Source: a virus. From it: a DNA stretch of 24,537 nt. Positions 12,009-20,212 of the stretch are shown here, piece by piece; position 1 is the stretch's first letter; each line of letters opens with the position of its first letter. The DNA is taken from the IMG/VR virus record IMGVR_UViG_3300030329_006009, positions 1 to 24,537 of that record; one strand, given 5' to 3'. Both the position numbers and the translations under genes were made by a program. The notes under the pieces are model-generated. The model did no database searches. It had not been told where the DNA came from and saw nothing but the letters and a program-made list of their open reading frames with translations.

Positions 12009-14535
12009 GGTTGAAGACCCCTGAGATGAAGCGTTCGGTGGCTTCTGAACGTGCTACGAAGGACTCCCCGACCTCCTGCGCCATCGCGAACAGGAAGAAC
12101 GGGTGGTCTGCTCCGTCGCCCGGTCGCGGTCCCTTGGCCAGTTCCTCGGCGATCAGCGCCTGTCGGTAGTCGGGGAAGGCGCTGGACGCCGGCAGACTCT
12201 TCAGATCTTGGCCACCGAAGTTCGACATCATGTAGTTGCCGATCTCCTGGGCCGCGGCGCTGGTGCCCGCGAAGTGCGGTGCCGTCCACTTCGGATCCGG
12301 CACGTCACGGTCGGGGTACAGATGCAAGGCCTCGGCCTCGGCGGCTTGCCTCTCTTCATCCGTCAGCGGCTTGGCTCTGCTCACACCCGAGAGACTGAAC
12401 TGGCCACGTTCAGCCTTCTTGTGAACGTGCAGTCGGCGCCGCGTCGCCTGGTCGCGGTTGAACTGCCGGTGCCCTTCGCGGTTATCTTCCACCTCGAGCA
12501 TGTCCCGGCGCGCGTTGGCGATCGAGATCATGTCGCTGAGCGTGTAGTTCTGCGCGCCTTCCGGCTTACTGCGTCCGTGCACCCGCACCGACCACAGTCC
12601 GGTGGTGGTGTTGCGCGTGACGTGCAGGTCTTCGATGTTGTTGAAGATCAGCAGGTCGGGGTTCTTGCTGATCAGGTGGTTCACGATCACCTCGCCGGCG
12701 CCGTTGGCCTGCGCCTGGGTGATGCGCCCTGCGCTGCCGCCGAGGTCGACCAGTCGTCCGCCCACGTTGATCTTGTTCAGGAAGAACGTCTCCGCCGTCT
12801 TCTCCAGCGCTTCTTCGCGCGTGGCAAAGTTGAACGTGGCGTGCTTGATCAGTAGGTCATTATGGAACTGCTGAAGGTTCTCAGCGGTGGCCTTCACGCC
12901 CATATTCGTGAAGAACTTCCTGATGTCCTCGTTCGCGCCGTCGGCGCCCAGGCTCTTGACCGTAGCGATGGCGTGGCCCATCTGGCTGGCGTTGACCAGC
13001 GCCTCGGCGAAAGGCATGTTCTGATCTCTCGCCATCTGCACGGCCATGGACACCTTCTCGAGGGCGTCGGGTGACAGGTAGTCCTTCAGGGCCCCGTGCT
13101 GCAGGGCCGGCGCTGCGACGAACTCGGCGATCTGGGCCATGGACAGTTGTCCCTCGGCCGCCTGCGTCGCGGTCTCCGGCGTGAGCAGGTCCTCGGGCAG
13201 GGCAAAGAACTTCTCGAGCCGTCCGAGGTGCCCGCCGACCACGGGGTCCACCAAGCCGTTGCTCCGGGAGACCTCGAGGCGCCGGGACAACTGCTCGTGC
13301 ACGGGAAGGTCCTCGAGGGTCTGCACGAACCTGTTGTAGGTCATCTCCGCCGCCTGGTGCACCCGGGCCTCTCGCGTGCCGCCGGGCAGGGCGTTCTTCA
13401 CCTCGCCGGTGATGGGGTTGACGAACGTCGGATCGATGTCGTAAACGCCCTGGCCGGTGAGCTGTTCCCGGGCAGCGTCGCTCATCACGTCTGATTCGAT
13501 CGCGGTGTCGCGCGCCTCTTGGATCTGTCGCACCTCTTCCTGCTGGATGAAGTGTCTGAGCCGACCGCGCATGACGGAGAGGGTTCTTCCCAGGTCCTTG
13601 TCTTCGATCTCTCCGGCTTCCGCCAGCCCCTTCACGTTCGTAAAGAAGTCTTCGACGGTCTGGCCGCCGCCTTCTTCCATGGCGAGCTGCAGCCGCGTGA
13701 CCGCGCTGTTGAACCGGTCCAACCTCTCGGCGTACTCGCGGTTCTCGGCCTCCCTGAACTTGTCGAGCACCTGTCGGATCTTCAGGCTGCCCGCCGGGGC
13801 GTTTTCGAGGAACAGGTTGAGCTGCTCCTGTGCCGCGGCACGCAGGGCCGGCGTGTTGGCCTGCATCCGGTTGTTGACGGCGTGGTCGCCCAGAATGTTT
13901 GCCAGCTTCTGCTGGATCTCCGGGTCGTCCAGCTTGATCCGCAGGCCCTGCAGCAGCTTGACCTGCGCGTCCCACTCATCTTGGGTGGTGGTGTCGACCA
14001 GACCGTCGGCGGCCGAGGCGATGGTGTTTGCGTCGTCCCGCTGCATGCCCCCCAGTTGGGTAGCGTGGAAGCCTTCGACGATCCGCATCGACGCGGCCCT
14101 GAACCCCTCCTGCCAGGGCCCGCTCCGCCCGTCTTCGACGAGGGTGTCGAGGTATGCGTTGGCCTGCTCGGTGGCCGGCTTGTCCAGGTCGACGGTGATG
14201 ACACCGGTCTTCAGGTCGTTGAGTACCTGGGGCGTCATCTGCCGGGCGGCCAGCTTGCCGTCGTTCCGCTCCAGCGTCTGCTGTTCGTCGAGGGCCTCAT
14301 CGGCCTCCGCCTGCTTCCTCCGCTGTTCCGCCTCGTTCCTCCGCTGGATGACGCCCATCGTGTTGGCCAAGTTCCCGGCTTGGGCCAGGATGTTCAAGGC
14401 CTGGAAGGCGGGGTTGTTGGCGGTGTCCGGCACCACCGCCGGCGCAGTGGGAGTGCCCACGGGCTGCGTGAAGTTGGGATCGGGCAGGCCGGCGGTGGCG
14501 CGGCGATGGGTCGGGATGCGCGGTGCTTGGCTCAT
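11986..14535 (-). CDS. Internal virion protein C, T7 gp15-like (849 aa)
   Basis: This 849-residue soluble protein is almost wholly alpha-helical by composition (A, E, Q, R, L-rich). It begins with a Pro-rich segment and a short coiled coil (residues ~60-95, R-R-N-E-A-E-Q-R-R-K-Q-A-E). T7 gp15 is 747 aa and forms the middle ring of the internal core and later part of the trans-envelope channel. Gene order gp14-like, gp15-like, gp16-like supports the call more than any single motif. The ATG is fused to the upstream stop as ATGA (14535-14532), and the 3' end overlaps the gp16-like gene. I see no truncation or frameshift. Confidence 0.8.
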   Translation of the reverse strand: MSQAPRIPTHRRATAGLPDPNFTQPVGTPTAPAVVPDTANNPAFQALNILAQAGNLANTMGVIQRRNEAEQRRKQAEADEALDEQQTLERNDGKLAARQMTPQVLNDLKTGVITVDLDKPATEQANAYLDTLVEDGRSGPWQEGFRAASMRIVEGFHATQLGGMQRDDANTIASAADGLVDTTTQDEWDAQVKLLQGLRIKLDDPEIQQKLANILGDHAVNNRMQANTPALRAAAQEQLNLFLENAPAGSLKIRQVLDKFREAENREYAERLDRFNSAVTRLQLAMEEGGGQTVEDFFTNVKGLAEAGEIEDKDLGRTLSVMRGRLRHFIQQEEVRQIQEARDTAIESDVMSDAAREQLTGQGVYDIDPTFVNPITGEVKNALPGGTREARVHQAAEMTYNRFVQTLEDLPVHEQLSRRLEVSRSNGLVDPVVGGHLGRLEKFFALPEDLLTPETATQAAEGQLSMAQIAEFVAAPALQHGALKDYLSPDALEKVSMAVQMARDQNMPFAEALVNASQMGHAIATVKSLGADGANEDIRKFFTNMGVKATAENLQQFHNDLLIKHATFNFATREEALEKTAETFFLNKINVGGRLVDLGGSAGRITQAQANGAGEVIVNHLISKNPDLLIFNNIEDLHVTRNTTTGLWSVRVHGRSKPEGAQNYTLSDMISIANARRDMLEVEDNREGHRQFNRDQATRRRLHVHKKAERGQFSLSGVSRAKPLTDEERQAAEAEALHLYPDRDVPDPKWTAPHFAGTSAAAQEIGNYMMSNFGGQDLKSLPASSAFPDYRQALIAEELAKGPRPGDGADHPFFLFAMAQEVGESFVARSEATERFISGVFNRVFGSDE

Positions 14536-15071
14536 GACGTAACCATGGGGCCGAGGGACGTGTGGCTGGGCATGCCGCCACCCCCGGATCCGGTCGGATC
14601 AGCCGTCGGCGGCCCGCCGCCCATGCCCATGGCCGAGCCCATGGACGCGCCTGCCTGGGCTCCGGTCATGGCGCCACTGATCGCGGACATGGCTGGGGCC
14701 TGGGTTTGGGTCTGTAGACTGGCGATTCTGGCCTGCGTGGTGAAGAGCTGGTTGGCGCCCTGTGCGGCGGTGTTCACCGCTTGGATGACGTTGTTCATGA
14801 CGGTGTCGAAGTCAATCTGGGCCAGCAGACCCATCTCAGTGCGCCCGGCCGACTGGGACCGGTTGCGGATGGCGCCCTCGATGCGCTGCTGCCGCCGGTT
14901 GGCGATCTCACGGTTGATCCTCGCCCGGTGTGCGATGTTCCTGCGGGCCTGCTGGAGCCGCTGGATCTCGATGTCCTGGGCGTCGCGGATGGCCTCGTTG
15001 TTCAGCAGGGCGCCGTAGTAGCCGAGCCCTGCACCTATCACGGCTCCGGCGCCCGTCGCAAACGCAGACAT
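14532..15071 (-). CDS. Internal virion protein B, T7 gp14-like (179 aa)
   Basis: At 179 residues it is close to T7 gp14 (196 aa), the ejection protein that forms the outer-membrane part of the DNA channel. The N-terminus (residues 3-24) is a glycine-patterned hydrophobic segment, G-A-G-A-V-I-G-A-G-L-G-Y-Y-G, typical of gp14-type proteins. It is followed by a Q/R-rich helix (residues ~28-75) and an A/Q-rich region. The tail (residues ~127-179) is Gly/Met/Pro-rich and probably disordered. A strong AGGAG lies 7 bases before the ATG. The upstream stop and this start overlap as TAATG, and the downstream junction is ATGA, so the gene is fully coupled to its neighbours. Confidence 0.8.
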   Translation of the reverse strand: MSAFATGAGAVIGAGLGYYGALLNNEAIRDAQDIEIQRLQQARRNIAHRARINREIANRRQQRIEGAIRNRSQSAGRTEMGLLAQIDFDTVMNNVIQAVNTAAQGANQLFTTQARIASLQTQTQAPAMSAISGAMTGAQAGASMGSAMGMGGGPPTADPTGSGGGGMPSHTSLGPMVTS

Positions 15072-15649
15072 TAGGTGTCTCCTGCTCGGGACCAGTCCGC
15101 TTCGAACTCAGCGCTGACGATCGTGCACGGTCCCGGGCCAGGTGCCTCGACCCTGACCGTGACATCGGTGTTCCGCGTGTTGACGTTGATCTTCGATCTG
15201 CCGCTCTCTTCGATTCCCGCCACTCCAGGGCCGTTGAACTCTTTGGAGTAGTTCGTGCGGCTGCTCTGGTTGAACTTGGACTGCAGGGCGTAAAACCTGG
15301 TGTTGTGGTGGCGGACGCTGCAGTTGCGGAGCTGCACTCGCCCACGACTGACGGCCAATCCGCTGTCGTCCCTGATATAGGGGTGAGACAGATCTAGCTG
15401 TGGCGTGGGCATCAGCTTGCCGACGATGCAGCATCCGGCGGTGTAGTTGCCGTTGACGAAGACGAAGGTGCCGGCGTTGGCCGCGCGGAGGAATATACCC
15501 TCGTTAGCCCCGAACTCGGCGTCGGCCAGGACGACCACGTCCACCTCGGTGTCACGGTGCGGCAGGGTCCAGATCGTGATGTCGCCGCTCTGTACCCCCA
15601 GAAGGGGTACATGGCGATCGATCCGTGGGATACGGCTCCAGTAGGGCAT
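15071..15649 (-). CDS. C-terminal piece of split tail tubular protein B, T7 gp12-like (192 aa)
   Basis: The whole protein aligns by eye with the last ~200 residues of T7-type tail tubular protein B. The matching blocks are P-R-I-D-R-H-V, the W-T-L-P segment, the beta-rich middle ending in Y-I-R-D-D-S-G, the G-R-V-Q-L-R-N block (T7 has G-R-L-Q-L-R-R), and the closing N-T-D-V-T-V-R-V and E-F-E-A-D-W-S-R region. In T7 these parts are continuous with the central domain that here is encoded separately at 18044-20212. The start at ATG 15649 overlaps the upstream DUF115-like gene by 98 bases in another frame, and homology begins almost at the start codon. It may associate with the other two pieces to form the nozzle. 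Confidence 0.75.
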   Translation of the reverse strand: MPYWSRIPRIDRHVPLLGVQSGDITIWTLPHRDTEVDVVVLADAEFGANEGIFLRAANAGTFVFVNGNYTAGCCIVGKLMPTPQLDLSHPYIRDDSGLAVSRGRVQLRNCSVRHHNTRFYALQSKFNQSSRTNYSKEFNGPGVAGIEESGRSKINVNTRNTDVTVRVEAPGPGPCTIVSAEFEADWSRAGDT

Positions 15650-16658
15650 CGCGCTCGGCCTCAGCGTGGGCTACTGCTTCAGTGTAGGGCATACGGGCGA
15701 ACGCTGTCAGCCTGGAGGCCGGGTTGCAGTTGAAGATCCGCAGGCCGTGGGCCTCGAGCATGGGCCGGATCTGCTTGAACCGGGCCTGGATGAGCTTGTA
15801 GGAGTGGTTGTTCATCCGGGCGTGCGCCTCGGTGCAGGTCCGCTGCGCCGCGTAGGCGTTCTTGGGGTCCATGTGCAAGTCACAGCCCAGCAGGAAGATC
15901 CGCCGGGCTCCCATCTCGTAGAGCAGCCGCACCGCGATGAACATGACACTGGCCCCCCAGACGATGTGCGGGCTGGTGAAGTAGCGGGCCCAGTCCCAGC
16001 CGCGGCGGTGGTGGTAGGGGATGACGCTGCCGTGGGGGACGAGGTGGTCGCAGGAGGCGGGGACGAACTTGGTTGTGTCCGACTGCCAGAACAGCCCCGG
16101 CAGGCCGTGGCTCATAGGGTTGTCGATACAGAGCCAGTAGTCGGGGTGAAACCGAGCCGCCGTGTTGTTCACCCCCATGGTCTGCAGGTCCACGAGGGGC
16201 ACCAGATCAAGCTCTCCCAAGCTCGGCCCCCCGCAGAGTAGGAAGACGGTGTGGTCGGCCAGTTGCGGTAGGCCGGGGATGTCCAGGGGGACCGTCGTCT
16301 TGCCGGCGCCGCGCTCGCCGCGCCACTTGCCGGCCCGGCAGCCCTCGTCCTTCCACGCGGGGATGGGGCAGCCCTGACAGTCGTTCAGGAGGCAGTTGGA
16401 GTAGAAGGTGTTCAGCGCGCCCTTGAACTGGTTGCACCTCTCACAGGTGGACAGGTTCAGGGCTGCTCGACGTGCAAGGGTTGCCGTGACACGCGGGCGG
16501 GGGCGGGGGACGGCGCGCTCGTCCCGTTCTCCGGGCTGTCGACTACTGCATCCCCGGCAAACTCCGAAGGAGGGGAAGCCGCCGGCGACGCCTTCGGTGC
16601 AGTGCCCGCCGCCTTTGAAGTCGGACGGTCGCCAGAACCGGCAGTCAGGCCTCTCCAT
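15552..16658 (-). CDS. DUF115/MAF-like protein with Cys-rich N-terminus (368 aa)
   Basis: The core (residues ~135-340) matches the DUF115 (MAF/MptE-like) fold common in phages. It has H-T-V-F-L-L-C-G-G-P-S-L, then G-V-N-N-T-A with H-P-D-Y-W-L-C-I-D, and later G-A-S-V-M-F-I-A-V-R-L-L-Y-E-M-G-A-R-R-I-F-L. After these come L-L-G-C-D-L and F-N-C-N-P-A-S-R-L-T-A-F. Relatives are linked to glycosyl or pyrophosphoryl transfer (flagellin glycosylation factors, pterin pyrophosphokinase). The N-terminal ~107 residues carry ten Cys including three C-x2-C pairs, suggesting a metal site. The first ~67 codons overlap the upstream gene. No ATG, GTG or TTG replaces the start at 16658 without losing the Cys region. 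The last 98 bases overlap the gp12 C-piece. The product may modify a virion or envelope component. Confidence 0.7.
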   Translation of the reverse strand: MERPDCRFWRPSDFKGGGHCTEGVAGGFPSFGVCRGCSSRQPGERDERAVPRPRPRVTATLARRAALNLSTCERCNQFKGALNTFYSNCLLNDCQGCPIPAWKDEGCRAGKWRGERGAGKTTVPLDIPGLPQLADHTVFLLCGGPSLGELDLVPLVDLQTMGVNNTAARFHPDYWLCIDNPMSHGLPGLFWQSDTTKFVPASCDHLVPHGSVIPYHHRRGWDWARYFTSPHIVWGASVMFIAVRLLYEMGARRIFLLGCDLHMDPKNAYAAQRTCTEAHARMNNHSYKLIQARFKQIRPMLEAHGLRIFNCNPASRLTAFARMPYTEAVAHAEAERDALLEPYPTDRSPCTPSGGTERRHHDLDPAAP

Positions 16659-17296
16659 AATCGTGGCACCATGATGGGTTCGGGTAGGTGGTTGAAGATC
16701 GACGCGGTCATCGAGGAACTGCCAAAGCACAGATTGCGGAGGAGGCCTTTGACGAAGGTCAGGTTGTCGTGGGTCATGTTGACCTGGTAGTCGTCGCAGT
16801 TGTCGTGCCCGATCTTCTTCCCGTCTTCATCCAACAGCAGCGGGTGCCAGCAGGTCCGCGGGTGGGACAGGTGGAACATGCGGGCGATCTCCAAGTCCCT
16901 GCCACTGATCTCGCCCATGTTCATGTGCGAGCCGGAGTGACCGGCGTCGTGGGCGCGGGCGACGAATCGCACGTTGTGCCCTGACAGCCAGACGACCTTC
17001 CGCACGTTGGCGCTTTCGGTGGCGCTGTAGGAGGCCATGTGCTTGGCCTGCGACCGGAGGCTGGTGCCTCCTATGAAGAAGACCTCGACTTCGGGTCCGG
17101 CCGGGTCTACGGATCTGGCAAGATCGACGTAGGCTTCTTCGTACTCCCCTCGCCTGATCTCGCAGTCGAAGAACACCGCGAACCGTTTGTAGAACTCACT
17201 GCCCGCCTTCTCCATCAGCTCCATCGTCACCATCAGGTTCAGGACGTGGCCGAGGTGAGGTGGGCCGGCGCAGTTCGGCATGAAGACGAAGGTCAT
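16457..17296 (-). CDS. Minimal class-I aminoacyl-tRNA-synthetase-like nucleotidyltransferase (279 aa)
   Basis: Residues ~12-17 read P-P-H-L-G-H, a HIGH-type ATP-binding signature in the right N-terminal position after a beta strand (T-F-V-F-M-P-N). About 145 residues later, L-L-L-D-E-D-G-K-K-I-G-H-D fits the place and flanks of the KMSKS loop of Glx-type synthetases, which read L-L-L-D-E-D-G-K-K-L-S-K. The preceding I-S-G-R-D-L-E-I-A matches their conserved G-x-D-L segment. There is no anticodon-binding domain, so the size resembles stand-alone paralogues such as GluQ-RS. The degenerate KMSKS (I-G-H-D) makes true tRNA charging uncertain. Activation of an amino acid or another acid for transfer to a different acceptor is possible. 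The last ~75 residues are Pro/Ala/Ser-rich and overlap the next gene. The start at 17296 gives an ATGA junction; 17302 is the alternative. Confidence 0.65.
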   Translation of the reverse strand: MTFVFMPNCAGPPHLGHVLNLMVTMELMEKAGSEFYKRFAVFFDCEIRRGEYEEAYVDLARSVDPAGPEVEVFFIGGTSLRSQAKHMASYSATESANVRKVVWLSGHNVRFVARAHDAGHSGSHMNMGEISGRDLEIARMFHLSHPRTCWHPLLLDEDGKKIGHDNCDDYQVNMTHDNLTFVKGLLRNLCFGSSSMTASIFNHLPEPIMVPRLWRGLTAGSGDRPTSKAAGTAPKASPAASPPSEFAGDAVVDSPENGTSAPSPAPARVSRQPLHVEQP

Positions 17297-18033
17297 ATCC
17301 ATTCCGGGTCCACCTGTTCAGAGTAGAGGTTGGGCTGTTCGACGATGGTGTCGATGCCGACCCTGGGCATCTTGGACGGCATGTTGCTGCAGACACCTCC
17401 CTTGAACCACACCTTCAGGCACGACAGGTGGCTGCCCCGCTGGAACCCTCGTGGCCCGCCCAGCCCGCTCCATGTGTTGTCCAGCGGCGCCAGCCAGTCG
17501 GTCAGCGCGTCGGGCGTCACCCCCCACTGCTCCCGCGGGTTCATGTCCATCAGGCAGGTGCGGTGTGACGGCACGCTCTGCCCCAGTGCGTACCGGGCGA
17601 GCTGATGACCGCAGAGCACGAACACCGGCGTCTGGTTCTCGAGGAGCTGGTCACGGATCTCTTGGTCCTGTAGGTCCCGCATCATGTGGATGTGGATCAG
17701 GGGGCAGCAGAAGCGCAGCCGCCAGTCACGACACAGGGCGTGCCATTCCTGGATGTGCCGGCCGGGCGACCATTCACCGTTGGGGTCGGTGCCCAGTGAC
17801 ACGTTGGTGCCGGCGCCGTAGACGTCGAAGACCGCACGCAGTTGATCTTGGTCCTTGAACTGGAACCCCAGGACGAACAGCTTCCCCTCGGTCCAGCATC
17901 GCGTGCGCAGAGGCTCCGCCCACGAAGGCTGGGCGCCTTTGATGCAGTTGACGTACACGCCGTCGTGCAGGTCTTCGATGTCGGGAGGGTCGGGGGTGCG
18001 TTCCGTCAGAGTGACGAAGTTGAGCAGTTTCAT
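17293..18033 (-). CDS. Hypothetical protein (246 aa), first gene of the cassette inside split gp12
   Basis: I do not recognise this protein. AGGGG stands 7 bases before the ATG. It looks like a globular cytoplasmic protein: N-terminal strand K-L-L-N-F-V-T-L, a central D-V-Y-G-A-G-T-N segment with D-P-N-G-E-W-S-P-G-R-H, then C-C-P-L-I-H-I-H-M-M and P-V-F-V-L-C-G-H-Q-L-A-R. It ends with a Trp/Gly-rich region. The alternation of strands and helices, with conserved-looking Gly, His and Cys, suggests an enzyme of Rossmann-like type, but no signature is decisive. It is coupled by an ATGA junction to the synthetase-like gene, implying joint function. The gene begins 10 bases after the stop of the gp12 central piece. 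Confidence 0.65.
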   Translation of the reverse strand: MKLLNFVTLTERTPDPPDIEDLHDGVYVNCIKGAQPSWAEPLRTRCWTEGKLFVLGFQFKDQDQLRAVFDVYGAGTNVSLGTDPNGEWSPGRHIQEWHALCRDWRLRFCCPLIHIHMMRDLQDQEIRDQLLENQTPVFVLCGHQLARYALGQSVPSHRTCLMDMNPREQWGVTPDALTDWLAPLDNTWSGLGGPRGFQRGSHLSCLKVWFKGGVCSNMPSKMPRVGIDTIVEQPNLYSEQVDPEWI

Positions 18034-18043
18034 TGTCGGGCCC

Positions 18044-20212
18044 CTATGAGCACGACAGTATCGGCAGGGCCTGTCCCCCTGTCAAATCGACGTCCCCTAT
18101 GAGGTGCGCGAGGTTGATCTTCTCTAGGATCCTGACCCCCTCCCGGGTGTCGTTGATCAACAGGAACAGTTCGTCACCGATGACGTCTATGTCGTCGATC
18201 AGTTGGGTACTGTCGATGGACAGCGGCCCCCAGGCGATCTGGACTCGGTCGTCGCTCTGGATGAACTGCGTGTAGGCCCAGATGGCGGAGCTGTTCGCGG
18301 GCAGGACGAAGATCATTCCACCATCTGGGTAGACCGCCAGTCCCTTGATGTCCGCCGGAAGTGATTGGAGGATGTGCTTGCTGACGTTGTCCGCGCGGCT
18401 GGAGACACTACTCTCACTGAACCGGTAGCTGAACAGGGCCGACCGATCACCCATGGGCACGGTGAAGAAGGCGTGGTCGTGCATGCGCACGGGGCGCACG
18501 TTCGGGGTGGTGCCGTACTCGGTCGCCGGTGAATACTGTGGTGTCTCGGTGGCACTAATCTGTCCGCTGATCTGGAACTGCCGGCCGGCAAGCGTGAAGA
18601 CCATCAGGCTGTCGCGGTAGGGCACCATGAAGTCGGTAAGCGTGACCTGGCTGGTCGAGAGCACCACGTCCACCGGGTCGGACTCCACCACGTTGTTGGC
18701 ATCGCCGTTGAAGAAGTTGAACAGGTCGCCAGACTGCGAGAAGGACACCGTCTCGCCAGCGGAGACAGCCAAGCGGTTCTGATAGAAGGCAATGTCCGAC
18801 AGCGTCTGTTGCTTCGGCGTTCCGTTGCTATGGACCATGATGCCCGGCGGTGGGTTGGTGGTTGCGTTTCCGCTGAGGCGGTCCTTCCAATCGATCAGGT
18901 CCAGTTCGAAGATCAGCGTCGGGTTGCGCTGCGTGCGCGTCAGCTTCACCGGCATGGTCGTGGCGTCGAGCCGGGCGTTGGTCTCGCTGGGCGCTGACAC
19001 CTTTATCCATCGATCGGCGATGGCCTCTTTATCGCTGGTGGGCGACCCTGTTCCGGCGCTGGCCGTGCCCATGCTGAAGTTGAACACACCGTTGGCGCCG
19101 GTGCTGCGGTCTCCATGTCCACCGGTGTGCGGCGAGTGGATGCCGATGACCGTGGTGTTCGAGCCGCGGAAGGGCGACACGATGGCCGGCCCGCTGACGC
19201 TGTCGTCCCAGTAGACGATGGCCTCCTCGAGTCCGCTGTTGCTGCGAAGGGATGTCTGGAATCGCTCCATCACGTCGTCGATGTCGATGGCCGCGGTGGT
19301 GTTGAAGTTGGCGGTGGCCTCCCCGCTGACTGTGTAGGCGCTGGCGTCCACGTTGCCGACCTGATCGCCGCCGCTGTAGTCGCTTCTGACGTCGCCAGTG
19401 GTGTAGTAGCGCGTGTCGGCGCTGCTGGTTCCCTGCGTGAGCAGGATAGTGTTGTTATCCACCCGGTTGCTGATCGGGTAGTAGCCCTCTGGAAGTCCGT
19501 CGGTGATGTAGATCTCGTCTCCCGACTGGAAGGTGTAGTTGGTGAACGCACCGGCGAGGGTAAGGGCCCTATTGCCGTCGGCGTGCCCCACTGCATCGAA
19601 CGTGGCGTTGCTGATCGACACGCTGGCATTGCGCTTGAACCGAACGCGGAACCCCTGCGGGTTCTTCCCTGAGTCGTCCCATGCGTTGGTGGGTTGCTGC
19701 CACTGGCCGATGACACTGCCCCGGTCCCACCTGGCCCATCCGTTGGACGCGCCGTCCACGACGTATTGGTGGAAGCCGGCGATGTTCGGGCCGTCGTCTA
19801 CGGTGGTCTCGAAGTATTGGTCGGGCATCGGCACCCTCGATGCCATCTTCGTGTAGGTGTCGAAGACGCGGGTGACGGCGTAAGACTCTGTCAGGTCCTC
19901 AAGCGTCGCCTTGGCCAAGGTGTTGAGGATGACGGTGGTGTCTCCCACGGATGCGGCCCTCATCTCGTTGGCCGATGGGTTGCCCGACGCCAAGTAGTTC
20001 GTCGCGTCGGTGGTGGCGTTGATGATCGCTTGGTTGCCGTTCGTGGCGTCGTACACGCGGATGTCGCCGCGGCCCAGGACGACCAGGTACTTCTCGTCGC
20101 CGTCTCGGTGGATAGGGTGTGTGCGAACGTCGTAGGCCTCGGTGGGGTTGTCCGGGGCCTGCGGCATTGCAGCCGCTGTCGGGGCTGCGCAAATTGGGGA
20201 GCCAGCGATCAT
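18044..20212 (-). CDS. Central piece of split tail tubular protein B, T7 gp12-like (722 aa)
   Basis: The protein matches T7-type gp12 from about residue 60 to 560 of T7. Matching blocks are I-H-R-D-G-D-E-K-Y-L-V-V-L with D-I-R-V-Y-D, then I-A-F-Y-Q-N-R-L-A-V-S-A-G-E-T-V (T7 has V-F-F-F-R-N-R-L-G-F-L-S-G-E-N), F-N-F-F-N-G-D, and D-P-V-D-V-V-L-S-T-S. The usual N-terminal G-G-I-S-x-Q-P segment and the C-terminal ~200 residues are absent. They lie in separate genes at 21466-22107 and 15071-15649. Residues ~196-272 hold an inserted module shared with the 22117-23016 protein. The start at 20212 overlaps the upstream stop as ATGA and is preferred to 20230. The product forms the tail nozzle. Confidence 0.85.
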   Translation of the reverse strand: MIAGSPICAAPTAAAMPQAPDNPTEAYDVRTHPIHRDGDEKYLVVLGRGDIRVYDATNGNQAIINATTDATNYLASGNPSANEMRAASVGDTTVILNTLAKATLEDLTESYAVTRVFDTYTKMASRVPMPDQYFETTVDDGPNIAGFHQYVVDGASNGWARWDRGSVIGQWQQPTNAWDDSGKNPQGFRVRFKRNASVSISNATFDAVGHADGNRALTLAGAFTNYTFQSGDEIYITDGLPEGYYPISNRVDNNTILLTQGTSSADTRYYTTGDVRSDYSGGDQVGNVDASAYTVSGEATANFNTTAAIDIDDVMERFQTSLRSNSGLEEAIVYWDDSVSGPAIVSPFRGSNTTVIGIHSPHTGGHGDRSTGANGVFNFSMGTASAGTGSPTSDKEAIADRWIKVSAPSETNARLDATTMPVKLTRTQRNPTLIFELDLIDWKDRLSGNATTNPPPGIMVHSNGTPKQQTLSDIAFYQNRLAVSAGETVSFSQSGDLFNFFNGDANNVVESDPVDVVLSTSQVTLTDFMVPYRDSLMVFTLAGRQFQISGQISATETPQYSPATEYGTTPNVRPVRMHDHAFFTVPMGDRSALFSYRFSESSVSSRADNVSKHILQSLPADIKGLAVYPDGGMIFVLPANSSAIWAYTQFIQSDDRVQIAWGPLSIDSTQLIDDIDVIGDELFLLINDTREGVRILEKINLAHLIGDVDLTGGQALPILSCS

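Noticed and set aside
13519-15018. Long plus-strand open frame (499 codons) opposite gp14/gp15-like genes
   Set aside because: It is antisense to two clearly conserved genes, and its composition (many V, G, L, H, Q, D) is typical of antisense translation in GC-rich DNA. It has no recognisable motif.
16301-16325. P-loop-like G-E-R-G-A-G-K-T in the DUF115-like protein
   Set aside because: It fits the loose Walker A pattern but lacks the preceding hydrophobic strand, lies between the Cys-rich segment and the core, and has no matching Walker B in a sensible place.
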